Shown here: in pieces, positions 21,840 through 29,063 of the stretch | Layout: every line of letters starts with the position of its first letter | Position numbering within the stretch: the first letter of the stretch is position 1 | Origin: JBBRZF01 sp038236965 | GTDB taxonomy: Bacteria > Acidobacteriota > Terriglobia > Terriglobales > Acidobacteriaceae | NCBI GenBank assembly: GCA_038236965.1 | Contig: JBBRZF010000010.1 | Coordinates: 1-38,975 of the forward strand | Direction of reading: 5' to 3' | DNA: 38,975 nt | Notes under the pieces: model-generated | Seen by the model: only the letters and a program-made list of their open reading frames with translations | Told to the model about the DNA's origin: nothing | Databases searched by the model: none | Made by a program: the position numbers and the translations under genes

Positions 21840-21874
21840 CTGCTAAATACCGGAGTATCTAGCTGCTGAATACC
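21830..21874. repeat. 23-bp tandem duplication including the bshB1 stop codon
   Basis: GAGTATCTAGCTGCTAAATA(CC) at 21830-21851 is repeated as GAGTATCTAGCTGCTGAATA(CC) at 21853-21874, with one mismatch. The first copy contains the TAG stop of bshB1. Confidence 0.65.
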
Positions 21875-21915
21875 AAGCTGTTGCACTCCTAAGCTGCTCA
21901 GCTTCTAGCAAAGAC

Positions 21916-21940
21916 AAAACCCTCCGCGCCGGAGGGTTTT
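21916..21940 (+). terminator. Rho-independent terminator after bshB1
   Basis: AAAACCCTCCG, loop CGC, CGGAGGGTTTT, then a further T: a perfect 11-bp stem with a U-run, about 75 bases after the stop codon. Confidence 0.85.
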
Positions 21941-21952
21941 TGCGTCTGTCGA

Positions 21953-22037
21953 TCTTCCTTCGTGTCCTTCGTGGCCTTCGTGGCCCTTCGTGTCCTTTGT
22001 GTCCTTTGTGGTTCGCTCTTGCCGTGGTTCGCTTTTG
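21953..22037 (+). repeat. GTGTCCTTCGTGG-family repeat
   Basis: Short units follow each other on the plus strand, for example TTCCTTCGTGTCCTTCGTGG, CCTTCGTGGCCCTTCGTGTC and CTTTGTGTCCTTTGTGGTTC. They begin just after the bshB1 terminator. Confidence 0.6.
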
Positions 22038-22080
22038 CATATTTCGTCCAGACGAGCGAAATCCCGAGGTTGAGTCAACC

Positions 22081-22282
22081 TGTTCTCCTCGACCAGCAGC
22101 TCGCGTATGACCCTTATCTGACCTGCACTCCAAGTTTTCCTTGCGGACCGCTTGGCGCGATCAATTTGATTCGGGCTCCGGGCTCACCGACCAATCGGGA
22201 AAACCGACTGACACCTCGGGATCTCATTCTTGCCTTTGCAATCTCTTGTTCGCCTCAACCAGCAGCTCGCTATAGACCCTTA
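22081..22282. repeat. Imperfect direct repeat pair around CCAGCAGCTCGC
   Basis: The segment at 22081-22115 (TGTTCTCCTCGACCAGCAGC then TCGCGTATGACCCTTA) is repeated at 22247-22282 (TGTTCGCCTCAACCAGCAGC then TCGCTATAGACCCTTA), differing at about five positions. Confidence 0.65.
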
Positions 22283-22558
22283 CGGTCCCTCACGACCCTC
22301 GGTACCAGGGTGTCGCCCGCGCAGCGTTTAACTTGTGCGATTCGCATCGCATAAGTGCACCAGAGACCGACGTCTCTAGTACTGGCGGTAACCGTCGCAA
22401 CCGCCTTTGCAAGAACCGTCGCTCTTGCTTGGCGTCAGGCGCCGTCGCTCCTGACTGCGATCAACATGAATGAAGATCGCATTTTGCTGCCGGCTTCCAC
22501 CCCAGTTCGGAGTCGGTGAACTCGCTTGAGCCCCGGACTCACCACCAACTGGGTAAAC
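22173..22558. repeat. Imperfect direct repeat pair around CGGRCTCACC
   Basis: 22173-22204 (GGGCTCCGGGCTCACCGACC, AATCGGGAAAAC) and 22528-22558 (GAGCCCCGGACTCACCACCA, ACTGGGTAAAC) align at about 25 of 32 positions, with one gap. The second copy forms part of the 22501-22553 hairpin. Confidence 0.5.
22331..22553 (-). ncRNA. Candidate structured RNA: chain of seven hairpins
   Basis: Consecutive stem-loops, described on the minus strand: 22501-22553 (CCCAGTT/AACTGGG, with further inner pairs), 22456-22481 (TGCGATC/GATCGCA), 22434-22455 (GTCAGG/CCTGAC), 22409-22428 (GCAAGA/TCTTGC), 22384-22405 (GGCGGT/ACCGCC), 22362-22377 (AGAGAC/GTCTCT) and 22331-22356 (11 bp including one G-U, with a GCGA tetraloop). 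The three central stems differ in sequence, but all three loops contain GCGACGG. GCGA is a stable GNRA loop only when read on the minus strand, which suggests that strand is transcribed. No known RNA class is recognised. The overlapping interrupted reading frame is the rival explanation. Confidence 0.45.
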
Positions 22559-22753
22559 TTCAGAAACTGTCAAAGAACGAGTTTGTTTTACTCCTCCTAT
22601 TACAAGAGTCAAGAAATTACGTGCAACTATATCTGCCTTATTTTCAATATATTACAGAGCTTCCACAAGGCCATGCTCTAACTTTTGTGCAACCTCTTCC
22701 CGCGTGATTCTTGCGGCTTTAAGAAACCCTGATTCCGCGCCAGTAAAACGCAT
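22376..22753 (-). pseudogene. Interrupted small ORF (in-frame TAA)
   Basis: From ATG 22753, eight bases after GGAG, the frame reads MRFTGAESGFLKAARITREE, then VAQKLEHGLVEAL, then TAA (22652-22654), and continues in the same frame for 91 codons (YIENKADIVARNFLTLVIGG ... GGCDGYRQY) to TAG at 22376-22378. Both halves have protein-like composition and an A+T-rich codon use unlike the neighbours. The simplest reading is a decayed foreign gene, or a 33-residue peptide followed by non-coding sequence. The family is not recognised. The end of the frame overlaps the hairpin chain. Confidence 0.35.
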
Positions 22754-22915
22754 TCTTCAGGCTCCAGGTTATGCGACACCACTACCACCCCAATGTGCAA
22801 AATTCAGTGACAATGGCTTCCCGAGCCGGATTCCGACTTTCGCAATTCTCCCCGAACGCAACAAACCCTCCATCGCGGGAAGGTTTTCTATTAGCAGTTT
22901 TTGGATCTTCTGCCT

Positions 22916-23551
22916 CTATATTTTCAGCGCCACGCTCACTCCATCTCTTAATGGAAGGATGGTCGTCCAGAATTCCGGCATCGCGTAAAGGGCTTTGTTG
23001 AATTCCTGGATGGCCTGCGTGGTGCTCTCTTGCGGCTGAGCCTGCGTTACGCGACCCGACCAGAGAGTGTTGTCGGTAACGAAGAGCCCGCCCTTGCGTA
23101 CGCGTTGCGCCGCCACTTTTAGCGCGCGAGGATAGTCGTCCTTATCCACGTCGCAAAAGATGATATCGAACTCGCCCTTCTCTTCCGAGAGCAACTCCAA
23201 TGCGTCGCCGACGAGCACGCGTACGCGGTCGGCAACTCCGGCGCGTTGCAGGTATCCGCGCGCCTCCTCTGCGTTCTTGTGATCGCCATCCGTGTAAGTG
23301 ACGTTGCCTTCCGTGCCGACGGCGCGCGCCCACCAGATGGTGGAATAGCCGACGGCCGAGCCCATCTCAAAGACGCTTCTGGCGCCTATCATTTGCGCGA
23401 GTTGATAGAGCAAGCGGCCGACGGCGGGCCCCACGATGGGGATGTCGCGCTGCCGCGCCGTTTGCTCGATCTCGCGCAACACGCCATCTCGCTCTGGCAA
23501 GAGCGAGTAGATGTACTGCTCAACATCCTTGCCAGTGATCTCTCCGGCCAT
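22916..23551 (-). CDS. SAM-dependent O-methyltransferase (catechol/caffeoyl-CoA type)
   Basis: 211 residues. SVFEMGSAVGYSTIWWARAV is the SAM-binding glycine motif, VTYTDGDHKNAEEARGYL contains the acidic residue binding the ribose, and FDIIFCDVDKDDYPRAL followed by GGLFVTDNTLWSGRV supplies the metal-binding D...DN residues of class I cation-dependent O-methyltransferases. The likely role is methylation of a catechol-like hydroxyl on a small molecule; the substrate is unknown. It starts three bases after the stop of the UPF0173 gene, so the two are one transcription unit. Downstream lies the repeat- and hairpin-rich spacer. Confidence 0.88.
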   Translation of the reverse strand: MAGEITGKDVEQYIYSLLPERDGVLREIEQTARQRDIPIVGPAVGRLLYQLAQMIGARSVFEMGSAVGYSTIWWARAVGTEGNVTYTDGDHKNAEEARGYLQRAGVADRVRVLVGDALELLSEEKGEFDIIFCDVDKDDYPRALKVAAQRVRKGGLFVTDNTLWSGRVTQAQPQESTTQAIQEFNKALYAMPEFWTTILPLRDGVSVALKI

Positions 23552-23554
23552 CGG

Positions 23555-24289
23555 TTAACCAATCTCTACTTCGGTGTGCAGTTCGGTACGCTCGCCCGGC
23601 TTCAATTCCATGACGCGGATTGCAAGGTCTTCCGCAACGCGTGACAGGTCCTTAGGACGGCCTTTCAGAACCGGGAAGGTGCCAAAGTGCATGGGAATCA
23701 CGACCTTGGGACGCAGCAGGTTGCATGCGTACGAAGCCTCCAGCGGCCCCATGGTGAAGTGGTCGCCGATGGGCAGCATGGCAACGTCGGGCGAGTAGAG
23801 TTCGCGGATGATGTTCATGTCGCCAAAGACGTTGGTGTCGCCGGCGTGATAGAGCTTGAGTCCGTTGGAGAACTCAAGCACGTATCCGCAAGCCTCTCCG
23901 CCGTAAATAAACGAGCCATCATCGTCCTTGATGCCGCAGGAATGCTGTGCGTGAACCATGGTGACATGAACATCCGCCACGGTCTGCGTGCCGCCTTTGT
24001 TCATGGGCGAGCAATTCTCGACGCCCTTCTTTTCCAGCCAGGCGCAGAGTTCGAAGATGCCGACGACCTTGGGTTTGTGCTGTCTCGCAAGGGGCACAGC
24101 GTCGCCAATGTGGTCGAAGTGTCCGTGTGTACAGAGCATCAGGTCTATCTTGTCGAATTTCTTGTCGGCTTTGGGCGTCATTGGATTGCCCATCACCCAC
24201 GGGTCGATAAGAATGATGCGCCCTTCGGGAGTCTCCACCTTGAAGGTCGAGTGGCCTAACCAGGTAACGTGAACCGTATCGTTGCTCAT
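23555..24289 (-). CDS. UPF0173 metal-dependent hydrolase (metallo-beta-lactamase fold)
   Basis: 244 residues from ATG 24289 (MSNDTVHVTWLGHSTFKVET); a 17-codon upstream extension is not family-like. The zinc site motif is MLCTHGHFDHIGDAVPLARQ; further ligands are in MVHAQHSC, LYHAGDTNVFGDM and VIPMHFGTFPVL. This is the YtkL/UPF0173 family, cytoplasmic hydrolases of unestablished substrate with two-metal chemistry. It lies between rhodanese (78 bases upstream) and the O-methyltransferase (three bases downstream). Confidence 0.88.
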   Translation of the reverse strand: MSNDTVHVTWLGHSTFKVETPEGRIILIDPWVMGNPMTPKADKKFDKIDLMLCTHGHFDHIGDAVPLARQHKPKVVGIFELCAWLEKKGVENCSPMNKGGTQTVADVHVTMVHAQHSCGIKDDDGSFIYGGEACGYVLEFSNGLKLYHAGDTNVFGDMNIIRELYSPDVAMLPIGDHFTMGPLEASYACNLLRPKVVIPMHFGTFPVLKGRPKDLSRVAEDLAIRVMELKPGERTELHTEVEIG

Positions 24290-24367
24290 AAATCGCTCCG
24301 CTCTTGGGAGGAGTACAGTCCTCGGAATGCTGCTTGCCACAAATCACTCGCTACTTATTACTGTCTT

Positions 24368-24694
24368 TCATCCGCCAGCCAACGAGAGCACGTTGCGGAA
24401 GCCCATCTTCTGGAGCATCCAGGCGGCAAGCGCGGAACGACTACCGCCGCCGCAGTAGAGCACGATCTTCTTGTCCTTGTCGGTGGTGAGTTGGTCGATA
24501 TTCAACTCGAGCACGCCGCGCAGGATGGCCACAGCTCCGGGGATCATGCTCTGGCTTGAATCCTCGCGTTCGCGGACATCCACCACGACGACATCTTCGC
24601 CGCTCTCGCGCATCTTCTTCAACTCCGCTGGCGTGATTTCGCTCACCTCCTGCTTGGCCCAGTCCCCCAATTGCTTGAATTCCGGCATCGTCAT
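24368..24694 (-). CDS. Single-domain rhodanese (sulfurtransferase)
   Basis: About 108 residues. The start is taken as ATG 24694 because GGAGG lies nine bases upstream; the ATG at 24703 directly abuts the GGAGG and the more distal ones lack a site. EFKQLGDWAKQEVSEITPAE begins the domain, followed by DVVVVDVREREDSSQSMIPG and the active-site loop IVLYCGGGSRSALAAWML with the catalytic cysteine. The loop CGGGSRS has six residues after Cys, typical of GlpE/PspE-type rhodaneses that transfer sulfane sulfur. It shares a 102-bp divergent promoter region with the SpoIIE-type phosphatase gene. Confidence 0.88.
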   Translation of the reverse strand: MTMPEFKQLGDWAKQEVSEITPAELKKMRESGEDVVVVDVREREDSSQSMIPGAVAILRGVLELNIDQLTTDKDKKIVLYCGGGSRSALAAWMLQKMGFRNVLSLAGG

Positions 24695-24796
24695 TGCGAG
24701 CATCCTCCGAACCACAAGCAGCGATTGTATTGTGTGGCACCTTCGCGGGCAAACAGGCACCTGGACTCTCCGCTGCTGATATCATGAGTGACATAA

Positions 24797-26590
24797 ATGG
24801 ATTCGCCCACCCTGAAACCAGTGCCGCCTGCAGTCGATACGTTGTTGCTCGAAGTTGCCGATGTGGTGAATGCCACTCTGGACCTGGACACGTTGCTCCA
24901 GCGCGTCTCGGAACTCGTGCGCAAGGTTATCGATTACGAGATTTTCGCCATCCTGCTGCTGAATGACAAAACGCAGGAGATGCGCATACGTTTCCAGGTA
25001 GGACATCCCCAGGAATTTGCCGAGCGGCTGCGCGTGAAGGTGGGAGAAGGCATAAGCGGCCTTGCTGCCCAGAGTCGCGAAGCCGTCCTGGTGAACGACG
25101 TCGCTAAGCACGAGAACTACATCGACTCGGTGCAGGGCGTTCGCTCCGAGCTGGCAATCCCGCTCATCATAAAGAATCGAGTGATCGGCGTCATAGACAT
25201 CGAGGCTCCGCAAGCCGATTACTTCACCGAAGAACACAGTCGCCTGCTAGCGCTGGTCGCTTCGCGTATCGCCATTGGAATTGAAAATGCTCGCCTCTAC
25301 ACGCGGGTCTCGCGGCAGGCAAAGACACTGGTGCTGCTGAACGAGATCAGCCGCGACCTGACGTCGATCCTCAACCTCGATCAGCTTCTGAAACGCATAG
25401 GAGACCTGCTCTCCCGGTTGATCGATTATCAAATGTTCAGCATCTTGCTGCTGGACGAAACTGGAACGAAGTTGCAGCATCGGTTCTCTCTCCGCTTCAA
25501 AGAGAACATTCAGTTGAAACACGATATCCCCATCGGCAAGGGACTGGTCGGGTATGCAGTTGAGCACAAGGAAGGCGTGCTGGTCTCCGATGTGCGCAAA
25601 GATCCGCGCTATATCAATCTGAATCCAGAGACGCGTTCCGAACTGTGCATCCCCCTCGTTTACAAGGACAAGGTGATCGGCGTCCTCGACTTGGAACACA
25701 CGCGACGCGGCTACTTTACCGACGAGCACGTGCGCACCGTGGGCACACTGGCGGCTCAGGTCGCAATCGCCATCGAGAATGCGGTGCTCTACGAACGCAT
25801 CGCTCGCCAGGAGCGACGGCTCGAACAAGATTTGGCGCTCGCTCGCGAATTGCAATACCGTCTGTTGCCACAAGTTTTGCCCAAGCTCCCCAACTCGGAG
25901 CTGGCGGCACGGTTCACGCCGGCTCGCGCCATCGGCGGCGATCTATATGATTTCGTCAATTACTCGGGTCAGGGCGTTACTGCCATCTGCATAGGCGATG
26001 TGAGCGGCAAAGGCGCGCCCGCAGCCATCTACGCGGCACTGGTGAGCGGCATCATCCGTTCGCACGCGAGTGAAGAACCGGGTCCGGCGGAGATGCTTTC
26101 CTGTATCAATCTTTCGCTCGCCGAGCGCCCCATCGAAGCGCAATTCGTTTCCGTCATCTGCGCCCTTTGGGATGATAACCAGAAGATCATCCGCATCGCA
26201 AACTCCGGCCTGCCGCGCCCCATCCATTGCCACGAAGGAATAGTGGAGCGCATCGAAGCGACCGGACTTCCCCTCGGCCTCTTCCCTACCGCGGATTACG
26301 ACGAGTTCACCTTCAATGGACATCCCTCAGATGTTTGGGTATTCTTCAGCGATGGCATACTCGACGCACGCAACTTCGACGGCAACTCGTTCGGACGCGA
26401 GCGGGTTGAGAAACTGGTAGCCAAGCACGCCGCCAAGACGGCGGCAGAGATCGTCAACATCATCTTCGACGAAGTGAATGCCTTCGTCGGCGGCGTCGAA
26501 GCATTCGACGACCAGACGGTGGTCGCGCTCAAAGTGAACAGCAGCGCGCAGCCAATAAAGTCTCCCGGCAGGAAAAAGGCGAAACAATGA
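24797..26590 (+). CDS. GAF-GAF-SpoIIE (PP2C-type) phosphatase, RsbU-like
   Basis: 597 residues in three parts. GAF 1 covers about residues 15-170 (VDTLLLEVADVVNATLDLDT; VGEGISGLAAQSREAVLVND). GAF 2 covers about 175-340 (LLNEISRDLTSILNLDQLLK; IGKGLVGYAVEHKEGVLVSD). A short coiled linker RQERRLEQDLALARELQYRL leads into the SpoIIE/PP2C domain at about 365-585, with metal-binding GGDLYDFV, ICIGDVSGKGAPAAIYAALV, FFSDGILDARN and DDQTVVALKV. Such proteins dephosphorylate STAS antagonists in response to a GAF-sensed signal. The STAS protein at 10759 is a candidate substrate (inference). No Shine-Dalgarno site is seen; the stop overlaps the lysA start by four bases (ATGA). Confidence 0.9.
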   Translation: MDSPTLKPVPPAVDTLLLEVADVVNATLDLDTLLQRVSELVRKVIDYEIFAILLLNDKTQEMRIRFQVGHPQEFAERLRVKVGEGISGLAAQSREAVLVNDVAKHENYIDSVQGVRSELAIPLIIKNRVIGVIDIEAPQADYFTEEHSRLLALVASRIAIGIENARLYTRVSRQAKTLVLLNEISRDLTSILNLDQLLKRIGDLLSRLIDYQMFSILLLDETGTKLQHRFSLRFKENIQLKHDIPIGKGLVGYAVEHKEGVLVSDVRKDPRYINLNPETRSELCIPLVYKDKVIGVLDLEHTRRGYFTDEHVRTVGTLAAQVAIAIENAVLYERIARQERRLEQDLALARELQYRLLPQVLPKLPNSELAARFTPARAIGGDLYDFVNYSGQGVTAICIGDVSGKGAPAAIYAALVSGIIRSHASEEPGPAEMLSCINLSLAERPIEAQFVSVICALWDDNQKIIRIANSGLPRPIHCHEGIVERIEATGLPLGLFPTADYDEFTFNGHPSDVWVFFSDGILDARNFDGNSFGRERVEKLVAKHAAKTAAEIVNIIFDEVNAFVGGVEAFDDQTVVALKVNSSAQPIKSPGRKKAKQ

Positions 26591-27924
26591 AGGTGAGCGG
26601 TAATGCCGTAGGGCGCCCACCGGCGTTCGCCTACAAGGCCAGCGGTGTGCTCCACCGCGCGCGCTCTCTGCATTGCGACGATCTATCGCTTACGAAGCTG
26701 GCCGAAAAATACGGCACGCCACTTTACGTGTATTCAGGCAGTGCGATCGCCGAGCGCTTCACGACCTTCGACAGAGCGTTCTCGCGACAAGCGCACACGG
26801 TCTGTTATTCGGTGAAAGCGAATTCCAATTTGTCGATCTTGAGTATGCTGGCCAAGCTGGGATCGGGTTTCGATGTGGTCTCCGGCGGCGAACTGGAACG
26901 AGTGCTGCGCGCCGACCGCAAGGCCGCGCGTCGGGTCGTCTTCTCCGGAGTCGGCAAAACGGGCGAAGAGATGGATGCCGCGTTGCGCGCCGGGATCCTG
27001 ATGTTCAACCTTGAAAGCGAAGCGGAGCTCAACCTGCTTGCCTCGCGGGCTTCGCTGTTGCGCAAGCATGCGCGCATCGCATTCCGCGTAAATCCTAACG
27101 TGGACGCCGAGACGCATCCCTACATCTCCACTGGGCTGCACCAGCACAAATTTGGCGTGCCCATCGAGCGGGCCCGCGAACTTTACGCATTAGCGGCACA
27201 GCAGGATTACCTGGAGCCCGTCGGAGTCAGCGTCCACATCGGTTCGCAGATCACGAATGCTTCCCCCTTCACAGACACGATGCAGCGCGTGATTGCCCTG
27301 GTGCGCGAACTTCTTTCCGATGGATTGAACATCGGCTACATTGACGCCGGCGGCGGATTGGGTATTGCCTATCACGACCCGCATCCGGACACCAGTTTCC
27401 CGAAGTCGGTAAAGAATTATGCTGCCGCGTTAATGGCACCGCTGGCTGAAATGGATTTGCATTTACTACTGGAGCCGGGACGCGCAATCGTCGCACCCGC
27501 TGGAGCACTCATCACACGCGCGCTCTACACGAAGGAAAATGGCGGGAAGAAATTCCTCATCGTGGACGCGGCGATGAACGACCTCATACGTCCCTCGCTC
27601 TACGGCGCGTATCACGAGATTGTGCCGGTGGCGCAGGCGGCGACGCCCAAGAGAAACAAAAACGCTCCCGCCGACGAGCCGAGCGCGTACGACGTGGTGG
27701 GACCGATTTGTGAGTCAGGAGATTTCTTCGCTCGGGACAGACAGTTGCCGCCTATCGCACCGGGAGAACTCGTGGCCATTCTCGACACCGGAGCGTACGG
27801 CATGTCGCTGACATCGAATTACAACACGCGTCCGCGAGCGGCTGAAGTGTTGGTCACCGGAAAATCAGTGAAGGTGATCCGTCGCCGCGAGACTCTCGAC
27901 GACATGCTGCGCAACGAACTCTGA
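26587..27924 (+). CDS. lysA: Diaminopimelate decarboxylase
   Basis: 445 residues of the alanine-racemase-fold decarboxylase family. The PLP lysine is in HTVCYSVKANSNLSILSML, the histidine in GVSVHIGSQIT, the phosphate-binding glycines in YIDAGGGLGI, the LLEPGRAIVAPAG segment binds cofactor and substrate, and the dimer-interface cysteine is in VVGPICESGDFFARDRQLP. It converts meso-diaminopimelate to L-lysine in the cytoplasm. A ~20-residue alanine/lysine-rich insert (QAATPKRNKNAPADEP) precedes the C-terminal domain. It is coupled by overlap to the regulator phosphatase gene, an odd partner for a lysine gene. Only 15 bases separate its stop from that of the convergent gene. Confidence 0.93.
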   Translation: MKVSGNAVGRPPAFAYKASGVLHRARSLHCDDLSLTKLAEKYGTPLYVYSGSAIAERFTTFDRAFSRQAHTVCYSVKANSNLSILSMLAKLGSGFDVVSGGELERVLRADRKAARRVVFSGVGKTGEEMDAALRAGILMFNLESEAELNLLASRASLLRKHARIAFRVNPNVDAETHPYISTGLHQHKFGVPIERARELYALAAQQDYLEPVGVSVHIGSQITNASPFTDTMQRVIALVRELLSDGLNIGYIDAGGGLGIAYHDPHPDTSFPKSVKNYAAALMAPLAEMDLHLLLEPGRAIVAPAGALITRALYTKENGGKKFLIVDAAMNDLIRPSLYGAYHEIVPVAQAATPKRNKNAPADEPSAYDVVGPICESGDFFARDRQLPPIAPGELVAILDTGAYGMSLTSNYNTRPRAAEVLVTGKSVKVIRRRETLDDMLRNEL

Positions 27925-27939
27925 ACTCGCTTTGCCCTG

Positions 27940-28953
27940 CTATTTAGAAACGCCGGAAGGCTGCGCGCTGAGCGCGGGATTCGCTCCGTGGCACAAACTT
28001 ACCCCTTCATCGGAATATTTGTCGGGATGCTCGGATAAATACTTCCAGCTATATCCGGTCGGATAGAGATCCATGCGCAGAATACCAAAGTAGACTGACT
28101 GTCGAGTGTCGCCATTGTGATTGCGATGCCATGCCACTCCGCGGGCGAATCCTCGCAGATTCTTGCCTCCGGTGCCGACCACAAATTCGCGAATGCCGCG
28201 TGCCTCGTCGGAAGCCGCGTTCGGTGTCTGTGGAGAGAAGCGTTCGTAATCGTGGTCATGTCCATTGAGCACGACGTCGGCCCTGGCGTCGAAGAGGTCG
28301 CGCCAGAAGGCCGAGAACGCTGCGCTGTCTCCATGCAACCCGGAAGAAAATCGTGGGGCATGCCAATAAGCAAGCGTACACGCAGAGTGGTTGGCGGCAA
28401 GGTCGGCACGTAGCCACTTCTCCTGCTCAGAGCCTGTCCCGCAACTGACCTCGCCACAATTTGAATTGAGCGCGATGATGTGCCACGGGCCGAGGTTAAA
28501 GCTGTAATAGCCCTTCGCGGGATCTCCGGCGCGATCGCCGAAATATTCGTAGTAAGGCTTGGCGCCACGGACGTGGTATTCGTGATTGCCCGGCACCGGA
28601 TAGGTCTTCGCTTTCATGCGTCCCCACGTCGGATCGTACGATTCCTTAAAAGCCAGCAAGCCGCCGCTCTCATACTGATTATCGCCAAGCGCTAACACGG
28701 CGTCCGGGTTCTGCGCCATGGCCATGTCGGAGGTGGACTTCATGTGGCAACCATCGCTGGTTCCCTTCTTCTGGTTGTAGCGCGAGCTCTCCGGGTCGCA
28801 AGCAATGTCTCCGGCAGCAACCACGATCAACGGCTTTCCGGTAAGTTTCGGAAGATTGGCGTTGCTGTTCTTTCGTTGATAGATACCGTTACAGGCGGCA
28901 AGTGTGAGTGCCGCAAGCAGTGCGATCTGGAGAAAATAATGGCGTGGGTGCAT
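27940..28953 (-). CDS. Calcineurin-like metallophosphoesterase lipoprotein
   Basis: 337 residues from ATG 28953 (MHPRHYFLQIALLAALTLAA). The signal peptide ends in LAAC, a lipobox, so this is probably a lipoprotein. The dimetal site is complete: AAGDIACD, LGDNQYESGG, VPGNHEYHV, YWHAPRFSS and LNGHDHDYERF. The order and length match the purple acid phosphatase/PhoD-like branch of extracytoplasmic phosphoesterases. The substrate is unknown; phosphate scavenging is one option. It is convergent with lysA and divergent from the zinc phospholipase-like gene. Confidence 0.87.
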   Translation of the reverse strand: MHPRHYFLQIALLAALTLAACNGIYQRKNSNANLPKLTGKPLIVVAAGDIACDPESSRYNQKKGTSDGCHMKSTSDMAMAQNPDAVLALGDNQYESGGLLAFKESYDPTWGRMKAKTYPVPGNHEYHVRGAKPYYEYFGDRAGDPAKGYYSFNLGPWHIIALNSNCGEVSCGTGSEQEKWLRADLAANHSACTLAYWHAPRFSSGLHGDSAAFSAFWRDLFDARADVVLNGHDHDYERFSPQTPNAASDEARGIREFVVGTGGKNLRGFARGVAWHRNHNGDTRQSVYFGILRMDLYPTGYSWKYLSEHPDKYSDEGVSLCHGANPALSAQPSGVSK

Positions 28954-29063
28954 GGACGCTTCCTTAGATGCAGCCAGAGCTGGGAGCGAGCACAATTCCA
29001 GATGTTTGGCGTTTAGTTTGATTTCCTGAAAACCCGTGCCAGCAGCTCTGCATCAGTGCATAG

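Larger units (their letters stand above)
21840..22915. other. Anomalous ~1-kb spacer between bshB1 and the O-methyltransferase gene
   Basis: No confident gene lies here. After the bshB1 terminator and a GTGTCC-type repeat (21953-22037) come two families of imperfect direct repeats, a dense chain of hairpins (22331-22553), and a minus-strand reading frame interrupted by one TAA (22376-22753). The right part (about 22560-22700) is visibly richer in A+T than the surrounding genes, which suggests foreign or decaying DNA. Confidence 0.6.

Noticed and set aside
22652..22654. Selenocysteine or recoded stop in the interrupted ORF
   Set aside because: The codon is TAA, not TGA, and no known recoding signal is recognised; decay is a simpler explanation.
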